From Sequoia sempervirens (Eukaryota; Streptophyta; Pinopsida; Cupressales; Cupressaceae), in contig VDFB02193867.1 in NCBI GenBank assembly GCA_007258455.2, positions 529,700,863-529,764,862 on the forward strand: DNA of 64,000 bases, written 5' to 3'. A program made the position numbers and the translations under genes. Shown here piece after piece: positions 10,465-21,085 of this stretch (positions are counted from its first letter, which is position 1; every line of letters begins with the position of its first letter). The notes beneath the pieces were generated by a model, which was not told where the DNA came from, made no database searches, and saw nothing but the letters and a program-made list of their open reading frames with translations.

Positions 10465-11440
10465 TATTGAGCTCTCACTTGTTCTTGTAGATAATTTGGT
10501 ATTGCACCAATCTATAATTGCATGTGCATCTCTAAATTTCATAGCATCCTCAAATTTTAGTTGCTCTCTAGCAAGAGCTCTTTTCACACATGCACCTGCT
10601 CCATCGTGTTCTCCCTTACCATGACTAGCTTCAAAAAAACTCCATATGTGCTAGATATTATTTTCCTTATGAACTCTGCATAACCAATAAAACATTCTAG
10701 AATTTTTGAATTGACCCGTGCAATTATCTGACCATATGAGATGTTCTAGCATTTGAATTCCTCTCTCTTTTAAAATTTTATAAAATATATCAAAACAATA
10801 TTATACAAACTTAGATGAATGTAATCAATTATCACTTACATAAAAATCGTACTCTCTCAAAAAATTTCTATTATATTTTGTACTATCTTCTGCATGTCTA
10901 TAAACAATGTGAACAAATATAGCTACTTGCATTGAATTATAATATTGTGATTAAATTTCTTCTTATGGAGCAAGAGTATAATTTTCAGAAAAATCAACAA
11001 TTGACAATATAGTTCCAATTGGGAATGTGTTTTTACATAAACAAAATTGATTATCAAGCCAATGAACATATTGAGAGTGTTGAACATATTTAGGTACAAT
11101 CTTATCTTTAAATCCATTAATAAAAACATGCACACTAACTTTTCCACAATTAGCTCAACACGTTTTCTATTTTTTTCCATCTTTTAAGGAATACTCAACA
11201 TTTTTTTTTTACATCCACTAATTGTTGTCTAAATTCAGCTAAACTACTTTCATGCACACATTCTCCTAATAATGAAAAGTTACCACATCTATCGCATTCT
11301 CCAAAAATGCATGATTTAAAAAAAAATGAGTTTCCATTTAAAGAGGGTTCGCAAAACAAACCTGCTAAAAAAGATTTGATTCTTTCAAGTGTTATATTAA
11401 TACCACAAATGTCCTACATAATTTGGTTAGCATGTAGAGT
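10465..11440 (-). pseudogene. DDE-like catalytic core of the transposase-like protein
   Basis: Read on the minus strand, the frame gives a Cys cluster (C-x4-C-x2-C, about 11.30 kb) and 'GKVSVHVFINGFKDKIVPKY'. Next come 'SIVDFSENYT' (about 10.99 kb; candidate first Asp), 'HIVYRHAEDSTKYNRNF', and 'EYDFYVSDN' (about 10.83 kb). 'LIWSDNCTGQFKN' (10740-10701; candidate second Asp) and 'SFFEASHGKGEHDGAGA' (about 10.60 kb; candidate Glu or Asp) follow. Stop codons fall at likely Gln/Lys positions (for example before 'HIWSFF') and frameshifts sit in homopolymers near 11.2 and 11.3 kb. A SINE splits the coding sequence right after 'SESSIIQC', and reading resumes on its far side with 'YFWLVEENDIFSQQD'. 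The product would cut and join transposon ends if functional; this copy cannot. Confidence 0.6.
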
Positions 11441-11507
11441 GCATCATATATATCAAAAAATATCATAATAATAACAAAATTGTATGATTCTTACAACAAC
11501 AAGAGAT

Positions 11508-11984
11508 TCATTGCTTATTAATTCTAACATACCAAGGTTTACAATTTTCAAATGATCTTTGACTTATGCTAATATTCAATGATAAGCTTGAAGCATCTAA
11601 ATTTTTTTTATATAATTCAATTTGAGTCATATCTAAGAGATGCTTTGGATGAGGTTCATGAATTTTGGAACCCACCCTTAATTTTAAGACATCTCTAATG
11701 TTAGGTGATATTCTTGTAATATCATGCCAAAATTTATCAATTAAAGATTTAAATTTATCAATTAAAGATTTAATTTCATTAGTTAATTTCATGTCTAATC
11801 TTCGGAGTCTACCACTAAAACTCCAACATTTATTAATAGGATCATTTTCAATACTTTCTCTTCTTTTAGCAACTCTTATCAAAGTTCTAGGATTTACTTT
11901 TATACATTTACTAATCTTACTTGACATTCTTTTATTTGAAGTTGCTTTATCAACTAGAGCAGTTGTTATTGCATGACGAGCCAC
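11508..11984 (-). pseudogene. Conserved central block of the transposase-like protein
   Basis: The longest intact piece of this gene, 158 codons. It is rich in Lys/Arg and contains 'RRLDMKLTNEIKSLIDKF' (with a 20-bp, 7-residue in-frame tandem duplication 'FKSLIDK'), 'NIRDVLKLRVGSK' and 'HPKHLLDMTQIELY'. It ends 'CKPWYVRINKQ' before a stop at 11510. Sequence upstream of it in the same sense ('EQVIASVVNAIDFIGKKSR') continues the protein. Position between the basic N terminus and the catalytic-like motifs suggests a DNA-binding or multimerisation region. No named domain is claimed. Confidence 0.5.
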
Positions 11985-12311
11985 ATTCTTATCTTTCGAT
12001 CGACTTTTCTTACCTATAAAATCAATAGCATTAACAACACTAGCTATGACTTGTTCTACTGAATCATCTTTTTTTTTTTGGTTTTACAAAAACACCTAAT
12101 TTGTTCATCACTTTTCTCATTTTTGACATTTTCATCAATTGCACCATGAGTTGACATTAGAATCCTAATTTCTTTCTATAAAAAAATATTTTATATATTT
12201 TATTTCCATAATTTCTAATTTGTCTCCAAGAAACTTTACCACAAAGGTTATCTAGCACATCTTTTTCAATTGTAAGAACATTTTCACCTTCATCATACAA
12301 GGGGTTTCATT

Positions 12312-12924
12312 TTAATTCACACAAGGGGTTTCATTTTCATTTTCAAATGTAAAAGGGATTTCATTCTCATTTTCATCAATATGAAGGATTTCATTCTCAT
12401 TTTCATGAATATTAGGGATTTCATTCTCATAAGATATAATTTCATCATTTTTTTGTTTTTGCATTGTTTCAATGCTAAGATTATTGATATCATCAATGGT
12501 GTATCCAACTTCATCTAAACAAGCAAGATAAATGTTATAAAAACTTGGGTTTGAACACATACCTAGATAGATTGTTTGAATAGGTGCATTTTCCATATCA
12601 TTGGGAGGTGGATTTGAAGACATACTCGAAGTTGTTTGCATATCAAATGTTCAAAGTTGAGGTTGAAGGCATAGTTGGGTTTGTCTCCATAATTGCATTT
12701 TCTTCCATATTCACCATATCCACATTTGCATCATCTACATTCATTTCATCATTCATGGCTTCCTCATCAACATTCTTGGAACTAGATGCTTCCAAATTTT
12801 TCATTTGACAAATATTTTCTCTCCTATCCCTTTGTCTTTTCACCTCCATATCTTTATTTGCTTGAATTTCTTCAGGTGTCATTAACTTTCTACATCTTTT
12901 TTTTTGTCTTTTCTTATCACCCAT
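12312..12924 (-). pseudogene. N-terminal part of the transposase-like protein
   Basis: 12924-12643 encodes 'MGDKKRQKKRCRKLMTPEE', a very basic start typical of DNA-binding or nuclear proteins, followed by an acidic Met/Asn/Asp-rich stretch. The frame then shifts, and 12641-12312 continues with 'IQTIYLGMCSNPSFYNIYL' and three to four copies of a 12-residue repeat around 'ENENEI' (36-bp DNA repeat). A further small frame change near 12.3 kb leads into 'LDNLCGKVSWRQIRNYG'. The two ORFs abut without a plausible intron, so the break is a frameshift. Confidence 0.5.
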
Positions 12925-13299
12925 GGTTACCGAACCCTCTTTATGAAAAAAAAAAATTCAAGAAACCTATTTTCAAATTGCCACCTCCTTCAAATATTCA
13001 AATTAAACTATATATTATGAAGACCATTTTTTCTATAAACTCTAAAGTACAAAAACATCATGAGTACATCCAAAAAGTATCTTTTTCCAAATCTTCTTGT
13101 AAAAAGTTCTTGTACTTGATTCCATTTCAGAAAATTTAACATGCACTTTATCTCTTCCAACAATTTGAATAGAATATGCCCTGCACAAGACAAATTTGTA
13201 ATTTAAAAAACATAGAAAATGACACTTTTCAGACCATACTGCAGAAAAGGAATGTTGTAGGAAAATAATGTTTTATCAGTATTTTCTAAATTAGGGAAA

Positions 13300-13395
13300 A
13301 ACAACTATATCAGAAACACATACGCGTTATGAAACAAATATGCATTATGTTTTAGGAACGCGTACACTTTTTTGTAAAGCACATGTGTTATTTAA
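13300..13395. repeat. Right cluster of ACGCGTATGTGTTT-type motifs
   Basis: Contains AAACACATACGCGTT at 13314-13328, the exact reverse complement of 402-416, and ACGCGTACAC near 13358. A phrase 'gggaaaaacaa' precedes the cluster both here (13294) and on the left (314), in the same orientation. Together with the left cluster it brackets the two convergent genes. Proposed subterminal repeat; true termini not identified. Confidence 0.4.
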
Positions 13396-15030
13396 AAGTT
13401 GAATTCCCACAACATTTCCAGCCTTGGCTTTAGGCTTGGGAAAGGCTTGGCAATCCAAGCCTTAGCCTTTGACCTGTAACTAAAAAACTAAGGTAGATTG
13501 AAGAAGAATGTCCAACTTTGACAACATGGTTGATGGAATTTTTTTTTGAATGAATCTATAACACTAAAAAATGATGTCTAATTTCCAAATATATAATTTT
13601 TATTAATATTGGATTGTTTTTTCTATTTTTTAATTAATTTCTAAGCAAACTAGTCCTTAAACTTGAAATATCAGGATTTTTTTATTTTTTAATAATTTTT
13701 TTTGGTTAAGTTTCTTGTAAATAAAATTATATGGCATCAAAATTTAGACAATTCTCTACATAATGAAAAAAAAGATTCAAAAAATGTTTAGTTTAGGTCC
13801 AATTATGATGTCCGTACATGTTGATTTTTAAAATCAACAATTAAGGCCAATAACAATTTAATAAAAAAAAATTCAACCAAAAATTGGGTATGTGCAAGAT
13901 CATCATGGAAAAAACAAGCCCTTAAGTGGCGAAAATTTTAGAAAATTCAAAATTAGGCAACTTGACGTAAAAATTTGAATAAGTTATCTATATTATTTCA
14001 AAAAATATGTAAGAATAGAATCTGTAGAAAATTGAATGTAGTTTCTAAACTACTAGGTTTATTTAGAATAGAAAAAAATATATTTAGTGAAAATTTAAAA
14101 TTTCAATGTAGTAGTACTTAAATTTCAAGGAAAAAATAAGAAGTAAGTGTCTGTCTAACCACCCTAACTACAATAAAATGATAATATTTTTTTATAATAT
14201 TTTAGATATAAGTAGAGGACTCATGTCCCAATGTAATGCATATTTTTTTGTAATTTTTTTCCAAGTAAATAATTAATCATGATTTTTTTATTACAAGTTT
14301 TAAAATATAGAAAAACTCCTATGTTTGACCACCTTAACTTGGTCAAAACGTCATGAAATTAATTAATTTTTTTAATCCTATAGTACACAAAGCATAGAAT
14401 GTGACATATTTTTCGGATTTAAAAAATGTGATACCATTTGAAAGCTATAAATGTTTTTCAATGAACCTATTAATGAGGACTTTAGTCGTAATTCAAATAG
14501 AAAATGAATAATAATTATTTATTAAATTCAAAGTAAAGCATAATTTATATTGGTGGAAAACTGAGAATATCCTTTAAAAACCCTTTTTGTTTCATCAAAT
14601 TTGGGTAAAAAATAAGTCGTCAGCCACATGGGCCATCATATCACTTACATATCACCACTTTTTGGCCCATCATGATCCTGCACATACCCAATTACAAAAA
14701 AAATTCACATCAAACTTCATGTTGTTAGCTCTCTTTTCTCAAAAGGAATTAGCAAAATACTTTTATTTGGGTCAAAAAATGTTGTCCATACACATGCTTG
14801 CTATAGTAAAAAATCAGGGACTTTTAAAAGTGGTTTTTATAGATCCCTATGAAAATTCAATTTCTATAATCTAGGTATTTGAATAATTTACATATTTAGA
14901 AACTAGATTCAAAATAATAAATTTCATATTATTGAATTTTTGTAAGATTCATTGTGTAAGTGCCACAAATTTTCAGTCCAAGTGTGACAAATTCTAGAAA
15001 ATAGAAAAAACACTTCCACTTTTTAAGCTT
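13396..15030. other. AT-rich stretch without a supported gene
   Basis: No coding region is supported. A perfect 8-bp hairpin, AGGCTTGG-CAAT-CCAAGCCT, lies at 13443-13462, next to another GCCTTGG/CTTGGG pair. The 95-codon ORF at 14587-14874 has no recognisable domain. Somewhere in this stretch lies the 5' break of the truncated gypsy element whose pol starts at about 15.03 kb. I cannot place the junction. Confidence 0.4.
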
Positions 15031-16198
15031 TTGTGTACCCAACTACTTGCATCAGCCTTGGATGATGCCACCATTGTTAACTTCCTTTGTTCTGATAACC
15101 TTGAAACACGTTCCAACCATGAATCTTATAATGAAGCTTTGAGTCAGGGGAGTGTCAGATCTCTCAGCTGCAAAATGGAAAATATGAAAAATAGATCTAA
15201 TGGTGAAAACCATTTAATGGCAGTGTTAGATCAAGAAAAAATTAAAATAAAGAGCATATTTGATAGTGAAAACCTTTCTGAGGCACTGAAGGATGGGGGA
15301 TTTGACACTCTTCTTGAACAATATCATGACAGATCATTAGTCTTGGTTGAACCAACACAGTCTATCAACATTGACAAAAAAGAAGAAGTAAAGACTACAT
15401 CTAGCAGCATTCATGACAGAACATGAAAAGCCCAAGTTCACCAAGTTCTTTGAAGACAGACAAAAAAACTTCACTCAGTCTTACTTTGATATGCCAAGTA
15501 TAGATCTAGATCTTATAATTCACCACTTATCTCTACAACTTGGAGTGAAACTCGTGAAGCAAAAACTAAGGAAAATGCATCCACATATCACCTTGTTGGT
15601 AAAAGTAGAATTGAAGAAATTGTTAGATGCAGGATTTATTAGATTGATTGATTATGTTGATTGGATTTCTAACATTGTACCACTTTCTAAACTAGATGCC
15701 AACATTAGGATATGTATTGATTTCAGAGATCTCAACCAGGCATGTCCAAAGGATGATTTTCCTTTTCCCAACATTGACATCATTGTAGACTTGACAACAT
15801 GACACAACATGTTATCACTAATGGATGGCTTTTCAAGTTACAATCAAATCAAAATAGTGCTAGAAGACCAAGAGAAAACAACTTTCACATTATGGGGCAG
15901 ATTTTGTTGGAATGTCATGCCTTTTGGGTTAAAGAACATTGGAGCCACTTATCAACGAGCGATGACAACCATCTTCCATGATATGATGCATAAATTTATG
16001 GAGGATTATGTGGATGAATTGTTAGCAAAATATTTCACTAGGGAGGGAAATCTTGAAATCCTAGACAAAATATTCACTAGATTAGAGAAGTTCAATGTCG
16101 GATTAAACCCAAAGAAATGTGTGTTTGGCATAACATCAACGAAGCTCCTGGGGTACATAGTCTCAGAAAAAGGTATTGAAGTGGATCTAGCATATTAG
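15031..16198 (+). pseudogene. Gypsy reverse transcriptase of the host element
   Basis: 15031-15426 is the spacer preceding RT ('SENLSEALKDGGFDTLLEQ'). From 15413 the RT fingers and palm follow: 'KQKLRKMHPHITLLVKVELKK', 'LLDAGFIRLIDYVDWISNIV', 'ICIDFRDLNQACPKDDFPF', 'LSLMDGFSSYNQIKI', 'VMPFGLKNIGATYQRAM' and 'MEDYVDELL'. The catalytic box YVDD reads YVDE, so the second metal-binding Asp is replaced. One in-frame TGA at about 15800 and a TAG at 16196 interrupt the frame. The related element at 27.8 kb has the same order and about the same length. Function when intact: copying element RNA to DNA in virus-like particles. Confidence 0.85.
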
Positions 16199-16640
16199 CC
16201 AGCTACAATCTCTAAGGCTTCAGTCTATCTGAAGATTCATCCCTCAATTAGTAGACAAGAGTCGTCCATTTAATCACTTACTACACAAGAATGCTTCCTT
16301 CATATGGGATGAAAAATGTGAGGCTGCTTTCAATCAACTGAAACAATACCTGATGTCTCCACCCATATTGGTGCCACCTATAGAAGGAAAACCATTATTA
16401 CTTTACATAGCAACAACAAATATATTTTTGGGTGCTCTATTAGCATAGGAAGATTTTGCAGGTAAAGAACAGGCTATCTATTATATCAGTAGGACATTAA
16501 ATGGCTATGAAATCAACTACACCTTCATTGAAAAAGCTTGTTTGGTAGTAGTATTTTCCACTCAACAATTGCGACATTACATGTTGACTCATATTGTTAA
16601 ACTTGAATAGCAAAGATTGATCTACTAAAGTATTTACTCA
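16199..16640 (+). pseudogene. RT connection and first RNase H of the host element
   Basis: After a small frameshift near 16200 the plus strand reads 'RFIPQLVDKSRPFNHLLHK', 'SFIWDEKCEAAFNQLKQYL', 'PLLLYIATTNIFLGALLA' and '[18 protein letters not shown]'. This is the usual gypsy thumb/connection followed by the RT-attached RNase H. It carries TAG after 'GALLA', and another frame change near 16610. The domain would degrade the RNA strand of the RNA-DNA hybrid. Confidence 0.75.
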
Positions 16641-16829
16641 ACAAAGTTGCACTAATAGGAAGACTAGCCAAATGGGTAATGATATTGAGTGAGTTTGACA
16701 TCTAGTATGTAGATCAAAGATCCATCAAGGGTTAAGTGATAGTCGGTTAGTTAACTGAAGCATCGCTACAAGATGATCATCCAATGCATAATGAGTTTCC
16801 AGATGCAGACGTCCTTACCATGACAGTGC

Positions 16830-17215
16830 AACAATGGATGTTATATTTTGATGGGTCTTACATGTAACATAGGTTAGGTTCTGGAATATTGTTTGTCACA
16901 CCTCAAGGACATACCATACCAAAATCTTACATAATAATTTTTCCTTGTACAAATAATGTAGCTAAGTACAAGGCATTAATCATTGGCATCAAATTAGTAG
17001 TCGAATGGAAGATCACAGTGTTGCAGGTCTATGTAGATTCACAACTAGTCATTAATTAAGTAAATGACAATTATCATACAAAGGATGATAAGTTGATGCC
17101 ATATAGAATGGTGGATGATTTCAAAAAGTACTTTGTTGAAATAAAATTTGAGCAGATTCCAAGAGCAGATAACAAAGTTGTTGATGCAATGGTGACAATG
17201 GCTTTTCTTCTATAG
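16830..17215 (+). pseudogene. Second (archaeal-type-like) RNase H of the host element
   Basis: Contains 'WMLYFDGSYM' (first catalytic Asp), 'FPCTNNVAKYKALIIGIKL' (position of the conserved Glu, here Lys in 'AKYKAL' versus 'AEYEAL' in the other copy), 'LQVYVDSQLVIN' (Asp) and 'DNKVVDAMVTM' (final Asp). Two stops (TAA, TAG) interrupt it. An extra RNase H after the RT-linked one is a known Tat-clade feature of plant gypsy elements. Loss of the conserved Glu is a further sign of decay. Confidence 0.7.
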
Positions 17216-17399
17216 ATACCAGAAAAGAGAAGCTATTATGAGTTCATGGTGGAACAAGTGTTCAATCATGCCTACGATAACCCCAAATCCCAAGTCATAT
17301 GTCACCTAGTTGACATTGAATCCTCAATTTATGGAAAGATCTATGCCTATTTAAGAGACAATACTCTTCCTCCCGATCTTTCCCAAAACCAAAAATGAA

Positions 17400-18330
17400 A
17401 CTTCATTCACCAAGCTACAAGACATACCCTGATTGCTAATGCACTGTATCATCGAGGTCTTGATGGTACTCTCCTTGGTTTTCTAAAATGTAATGAATTT
17501 GAGATGGCCTTACATGAGGTTCATGAAGGTATTTATGGAACTCATTCAAGTAGATTAACTCTAGTGAAGAAAATCCTACGTTTGGGGTATTACTGGTCGA
17601 ATATGGAGGAGTCTTTTCAAATTTTCAAGAAATGCCAAAAGTGTCAAATCCATAACAACCTCATACATGCACCAACATAGGAGCTACAACCCTTCACATC
17701 AACATGGACTTTTGTCAGTGGGGACTGGATCTGGTAGGTAAAACTCATCTCTCTTCATCCAATGGAAAAAAATCCATCATTACAGCCATAGAGTATTTTA
17801 TGAAGTAGATTGAAGTTGTTCCGTTAACTACCATCATGGGGAAAAAGACCTCATCTTTCATCCTAAATTACATAATCTATCAGTATGACATTCCTCAATC
17901 CATTATCACCAACAATGGTAGACCTTTCAAGAATCAGGACATCGAAGAACTCTGTGATTAGTTTCATATCTAGCATCGCTTTTCCAAACCATACTATCCT
18001 TAAGGAAATGGCCAGGTAGAGGCCTCAAATAATTTTTAAAAAAAAATCTTAAAGAAAACCGTCAATGATGCTGGACGTGATTGGCACATTCAATTGAATT
18101 CAACTTTGTGGGCATATCAAACCAGCATCCGCACCCCAACAAGAGCTACAAAATATGCCTTGGTATATGGATTAGATGCCATTCTACCTATTGAGGTTGA
18201 GCTACCATCACTCTGTGAGTCACTAAAGGAAATCATTTCGAATGAGGATTATTGAGTGTCTAGACTTCAGGAGCTGGAATTGTTGGATGAGTATCATCAA
18301 CAAGCCGTGGATAAATTTAAAAGCCTATTA
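17400..18330 (+). pseudogene. Integrase of the host element
   Basis: The zinc-binding region runs from 'ALHEVHEGIYGTHSSRL' to 'KKCQKCQIHN' (H2C2-like). The core follows as 'DLVGKTHLSSSNGKKSII' (first Asp), 'SIITNNGRPFKNQD' (second Asp changed to Asn) and 'YYPGNGQVEASNN' with a stop inside (Glu present). Then come 'TSIRTPTRATKYALVYGLDA' and 'LPIEVELPSL'. Stops and one or two frameshifts near 17.7 kb disrupt it. The DDE triad is broken, so strand transfer would be impossible. Confidence 0.75.
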
Positions 18331-18337
18331 GCAAAGG

Positions 18338-18580
18338 GTGTCCAAGAGTTATAATCACATAGTAAATCCCAGAGCATTTCAAGTTGGCGATTTGGTCTTA
18401 AGAGAAAACCCTTGTAATCAACAGGATCAAGAAAAGAAAAGGAAGTTTGAACCTAACTCGCTAGGTCCCTTCATCATCATATCAATCTACGGATATGGAT
18501 CATATCAATTGTCTACACCTGAAGGGGATTTGTTTGAAGAACCTATCAATAGTCTCCATCTCAAGAAGTTCTACACCTAA
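18338..18580 (+). pseudogene. Integrase C-terminal region of the host element
   Basis: An uninterrupted 80-codon frame: 'VGDLVLRENPCNQQDQEKKR', 'KFEPNSLGPFIIISIYG', ending 'EPINSLHLKKFYT' and TAA. The 'F.VGDLVLR' and 'W.GPF/Y' pattern is the conserved C-terminal DNA-binding (SH3-like) segment of gypsy integrases. The same ending, 'EPIN.MHLKRFYT', closes the polyprotein at 30921 in the other element, so this is the true end of pol. Confidence 0.8.
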
Positions 18581-19044
18581 TTCATCAAGTGCATGATAAA
18601 AGTCTTGAAAAAATACAAGAAAAATATAAAATGTCTAGAAAAAATGGTAGCCTTGATTAAAACCTAGCAAATAAGCGTCTTAGTGACAACAAAAAAAATA
18701 AAAATAAAAAGAAAATACAAAAAAGAAAAAAAAGAGAAAATACAAAAAAAAACAAAAAAAAAATGAAAAATAAAAAAGAAGTGAAAAATTGAAAAACTCA
18801 AAAAAATCATAAAATCTAAAAAAAGTGTAATAAAAACAAGTAGTGGAAACTTGGAAACAGGTGCTATTTGTGATAGACTAGTCTTTCCATCTATTTGATG
18901 CATGTCTTGGTCATTTGCTTTCACCATCATTCTACCTATCATTGAGAAACCTCATGTACATATCTCGACATTGTGGTCGTGTCTCACCCTCACTTGGGGG
19001 CGAAATATTGAACTCATTAGGGGCAATAAAATTTGAGCTTAAAC
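18581..19044 (+). other. A-rich post-pol tail and G-run motif of the host element
   Basis: 18690-18840 is a strongly A-rich stretch with short interruptions. Similar tracts follow pol at about 30.95 kb and lie in the tail of the third element at 46138-46215. At 18991-19010 'cacttgggggcgaaatattg' resembles 'cactgggggcagatattt' at 46743-46760, which lies 2.2 kb inside the tail of the third element. It therefore appears to be a conserved tail motif, not a terminal polypurine tract. The minus-strand ORF 18664-18942 is the complement of this A-rich sequence. Confidence 0.6.
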
Positions 19045-20050
19045 TGTAGACACCTAAATTTGGACACTTGATTTATCCAAATTTATCCTTTTTCATCTAA
19101 GCATTCCCTTATCCGCATTAATTAAGTAATATCACTATTATTTAATTAATACCTCTAAAGTTCTTCTAATCCCTAAGGTATCTAGTTAAATAATTAAATA
19201 CCTTCCCCTTTCATCAAATGAATTAAATAAATATGACTTTTATTTAATTCTTCACATGTCACATCCCTTTCTTCATCCTAATTGTTCTCCTAATCTTATC
19301 ATTAGGGATGTGCACATTCCTAATCCTTGATTAGGATGTGTCACATCCTCCAACTTTTGCAAGTTAGCCTCTAATATCTCTTAGCCACCTAACCCTCCTC
19401 TAATCCTTCATTAACTAGCCTAATCAACCTCTCAAGAAATTTTTAATTCTTTTTATCCTTCCAAGGAATATTAAATTCTTTTTTCTTTTTCCCATGTGAT
19501 TTTTTACTTGTCACATCAAGTCACATGTCACATCCTCCATAATTTCCCACTTGCTTCTAATCTGTCATTAATTTGTCTAATCAAGTACTTGCATAACCTT
19601 AATCACTTAGTTAACTCAACCTAATCTCCATGTCTTGTGTCCTAAGTCAACTTTATTAAATGCTTTCTCCTTTTGAGAAGACACTCCATTCCCCACGTGA
19701 ATTTTTAATTCACATTTAATCCCCCAATGCATTCCTTGGAATTTAAAATTTTTTCTCTCATCCCCATGAGGATATTTGAAGAATTTTTAGTTTCTCACAT
19801 GTCCTCTCACCCAGATGGGGACAATGACCTCCTTTATGAGGAGATCTTGTCCAATCCCAAGGTACTATGTACTACATCCATGTCATGTACTATCCTTCCA
19901 CCTTATGTGCACATCATCATTTTCAAGCCACTTCACATGCCGTATGTCAAGATGTGATGGCTTGTGAGTTCTCAACTCACCTTAGCCCTAAATCTTAATC
20001 TTGGTGGCTCAATCTTGACCATCCATTTCCCTAGAGAATTTTAAATTCTC

Positions 20051-20058
20051 TATAAATA
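20051..20058 (+). promoter_or_regulatory. TATA box, first copy, 5' LTR
   Basis: TATAAATA follows 'gaattttaaattctc' and is followed by a C/T-rich 'ccccctcttttctctc'. The same arrangement occurs at 20700 and in the 3' LTR at 34135. Likely RNA polymerase II core promoter of the element. Confidence 0.65.
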
Positions 20059-20699
20059 CCCCCTCTTTTCTCTCATTTTGGGGGGGAGATCATTCGTGCT
20101 AGCCAAACTCTTACAAAAAATTTCTTTGAGCCATACTTAGCTATTTTTCACATTTGCATCCACTCCCACTCATCTCTACATCCTCATATCATCTCATACA
20201 TTTGTATCTCTTGCCATCCAAAGAGCACACAACACCAAAGATCGAAGGGCCAACCAAAGGATCGATTCAAGACAAGGTAAAAGGTTCCACTTGTTATCTT
20301 TATTTTGTATTGAATCCAACTAGGCTAATCTTGAGGTGTAGAGTGTTTTTAGTGTTATTTGCTCTCTTTTGGTTTGCTATTTTTAGTGTTATTTCCTCTC
20401 TTTTGGTTTGCTGTTCATTTTCTAACACTAAATTTTTAATTTCTCACATGTACTCTCACCCACATGGGGACAAGGACCTCCTTTATGAGGAGATCTTGTC
20501 CAATCCCAAGGTACTATTTACTACGTCTATGTCATGTACTATCCTTCCACCTTATGTACACATCATCATTTTCAAGCCACTTCACATGCCGCATGTCAAG
20601 ATGTGAGAGCTTGTGAGTTCTCAACTCACCTTAGCCCTAAATCTTAATCTTGGTGGCTCAATCTTGACCATCCATTTCCCTAGAGAATTTTAAATTCTC

Positions 20700-20707
20700 T
20701 ATAAATA
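20700..20707 (+). promoter_or_regulatory. TATA box, second copy, 5' LTR
   Basis: Duplicate of the box at 20051 produced by the internal LTR duplication, with identical surroundings. The 5' LTR therefore carries two promoters 649 bp apart, while the 3' LTR has one. Confidence 0.65.
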
Positions 20708-21067
20708 CCCCCTCTTTTCTCTCATTTTGGGGGGGGAGATCATTCGTGCTAGCCAAACTCTTACAAAAATTTTCTTTGAGCCATACTTAGCCATTTTTCA
20801 CATTTGCATCCACTCCCACTCATCTCTACATCCTCATATCATCTCATACATTTACATCTCTTGTCATCCAAAGAGCATACAACACCAAAGATCGAAGGGC
20901 CAACCAAAGGATCAATTTGAGACAAGGTAAAAGGTTCCATTTGTTATCTTTATTTTGTATTGAATCCAACTAGGCTAATCTTGAGGTGTAGAGTGTTTTT
21001 AGTGTTATTTTCTCTTTTTTGGTTTGTTGCTCATTTTCTAACACTAAAATTTTCCCTATCACATTTC

Positions 21068-21085
21068 TGGCACGCCTGATGAGAC
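21068..21085 (+). promoter_or_regulatory. Candidate primer-binding site
   Basis: Four bases after the LTR end, TGGCACGCCTGATGAGAC begins with the TGG expected to pair with a tRNA CCA end. I do not assign the tRNA. Confidence 0.5.

Larger units (their letters stand above)
6456..12924 (-). pseudogene. Decayed DDE-transposase-like gene, multi-exon
   Basis: A minus-strand coding trace spans the region in several exons and frames. From the N terminus it holds: a basic Lys/Arg-rich start (12924); an acidic tandem-repeat part (about 12.3-12.6 kb); a conserved block (11984-11508); a Cys-rich segment 'CIFGECDRCGNF'; then DDE-like motifs 'SIVDFSENYT', 'LIWSDNCTGQFKNSRMFYW' and 'HGKGEHDGAGACVKRAL'. The Asp residues in the first two, and the acidic residue in or near the third, have the spacing of a retroviral-integrase-fold transposase. 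That reading is inference from motif pattern, not a family match. Stops and frameshifts are frequent and the copy is dead. A SINE, a solo LTR and a minisatellite lie inside it. It faces the plus-strand gene at 3812-5801, suggesting one two-gene transposon. Confidence 0.6.
15031..19044 (+). mobile_element. 5'-truncated Tat-type Ty3/gypsy element (host element, left part)
   Basis: Domains run in the gypsy order: spacer, RT, RNase H, a second RNase H (aRH), zinc-binding H2C2, integrase, C-terminal tail, A-rich post-pol sequence. Gag, protease and the 5' LTR are absent. The second RNase H with 'LYFDGS' is characteristic of the Tat clade. The element is cut at 19044 by the insertion of 19045-34496 and should continue at 34502, because the 5-bp duplication TAAAC lies on both sides. 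Frame breaks, and mutated catalytic residues in RT and integrase, show it is dead. Confidence 0.75.
19045..21063 (+). repeat. 5' LTR with an internal tandem duplication
   Basis: 2019 bp, versus 1368 bp for the 3' LTR. The excess is a tandem duplication: 19782-20430 and 20431-21046 repeat the same sequence from 'aatttttaatttctcacatg' to 'ttctaacacta'. The first unit additionally holds a ~33-bp internal duplication near 20345-20412 ('agtgttattt...ctcttttggtttg' twice). The junction lies in 'aattttta', so short homology may have guided the event. The LTR ends 'ccctatcaca', as does the 3' LTR. Confidence 0.9.

Noticed and set aside
13443..13462. Perfect hairpin as a terminator or Helitron end
   Set aside because: No Helitron coding sequence, no CTRR at the right distance and no transcription unit ending here.
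18664..18942. Minus-strand ORF rich in Phe/Leu that looks like a membrane protein
   Set aside because: It is the complement of the A-rich post-pol tract; composition alone creates the hydrophobic run.
19011..19030. Polypurine tract 'attaggggcaataaaa' as the end of the host element
   Set aside because: It is not followed by a TGT LTR start, the TAAAC duplication lies beyond it, and the neighbouring G-run motif occurs well inside the tail of another element. The alternative is not fully excluded.
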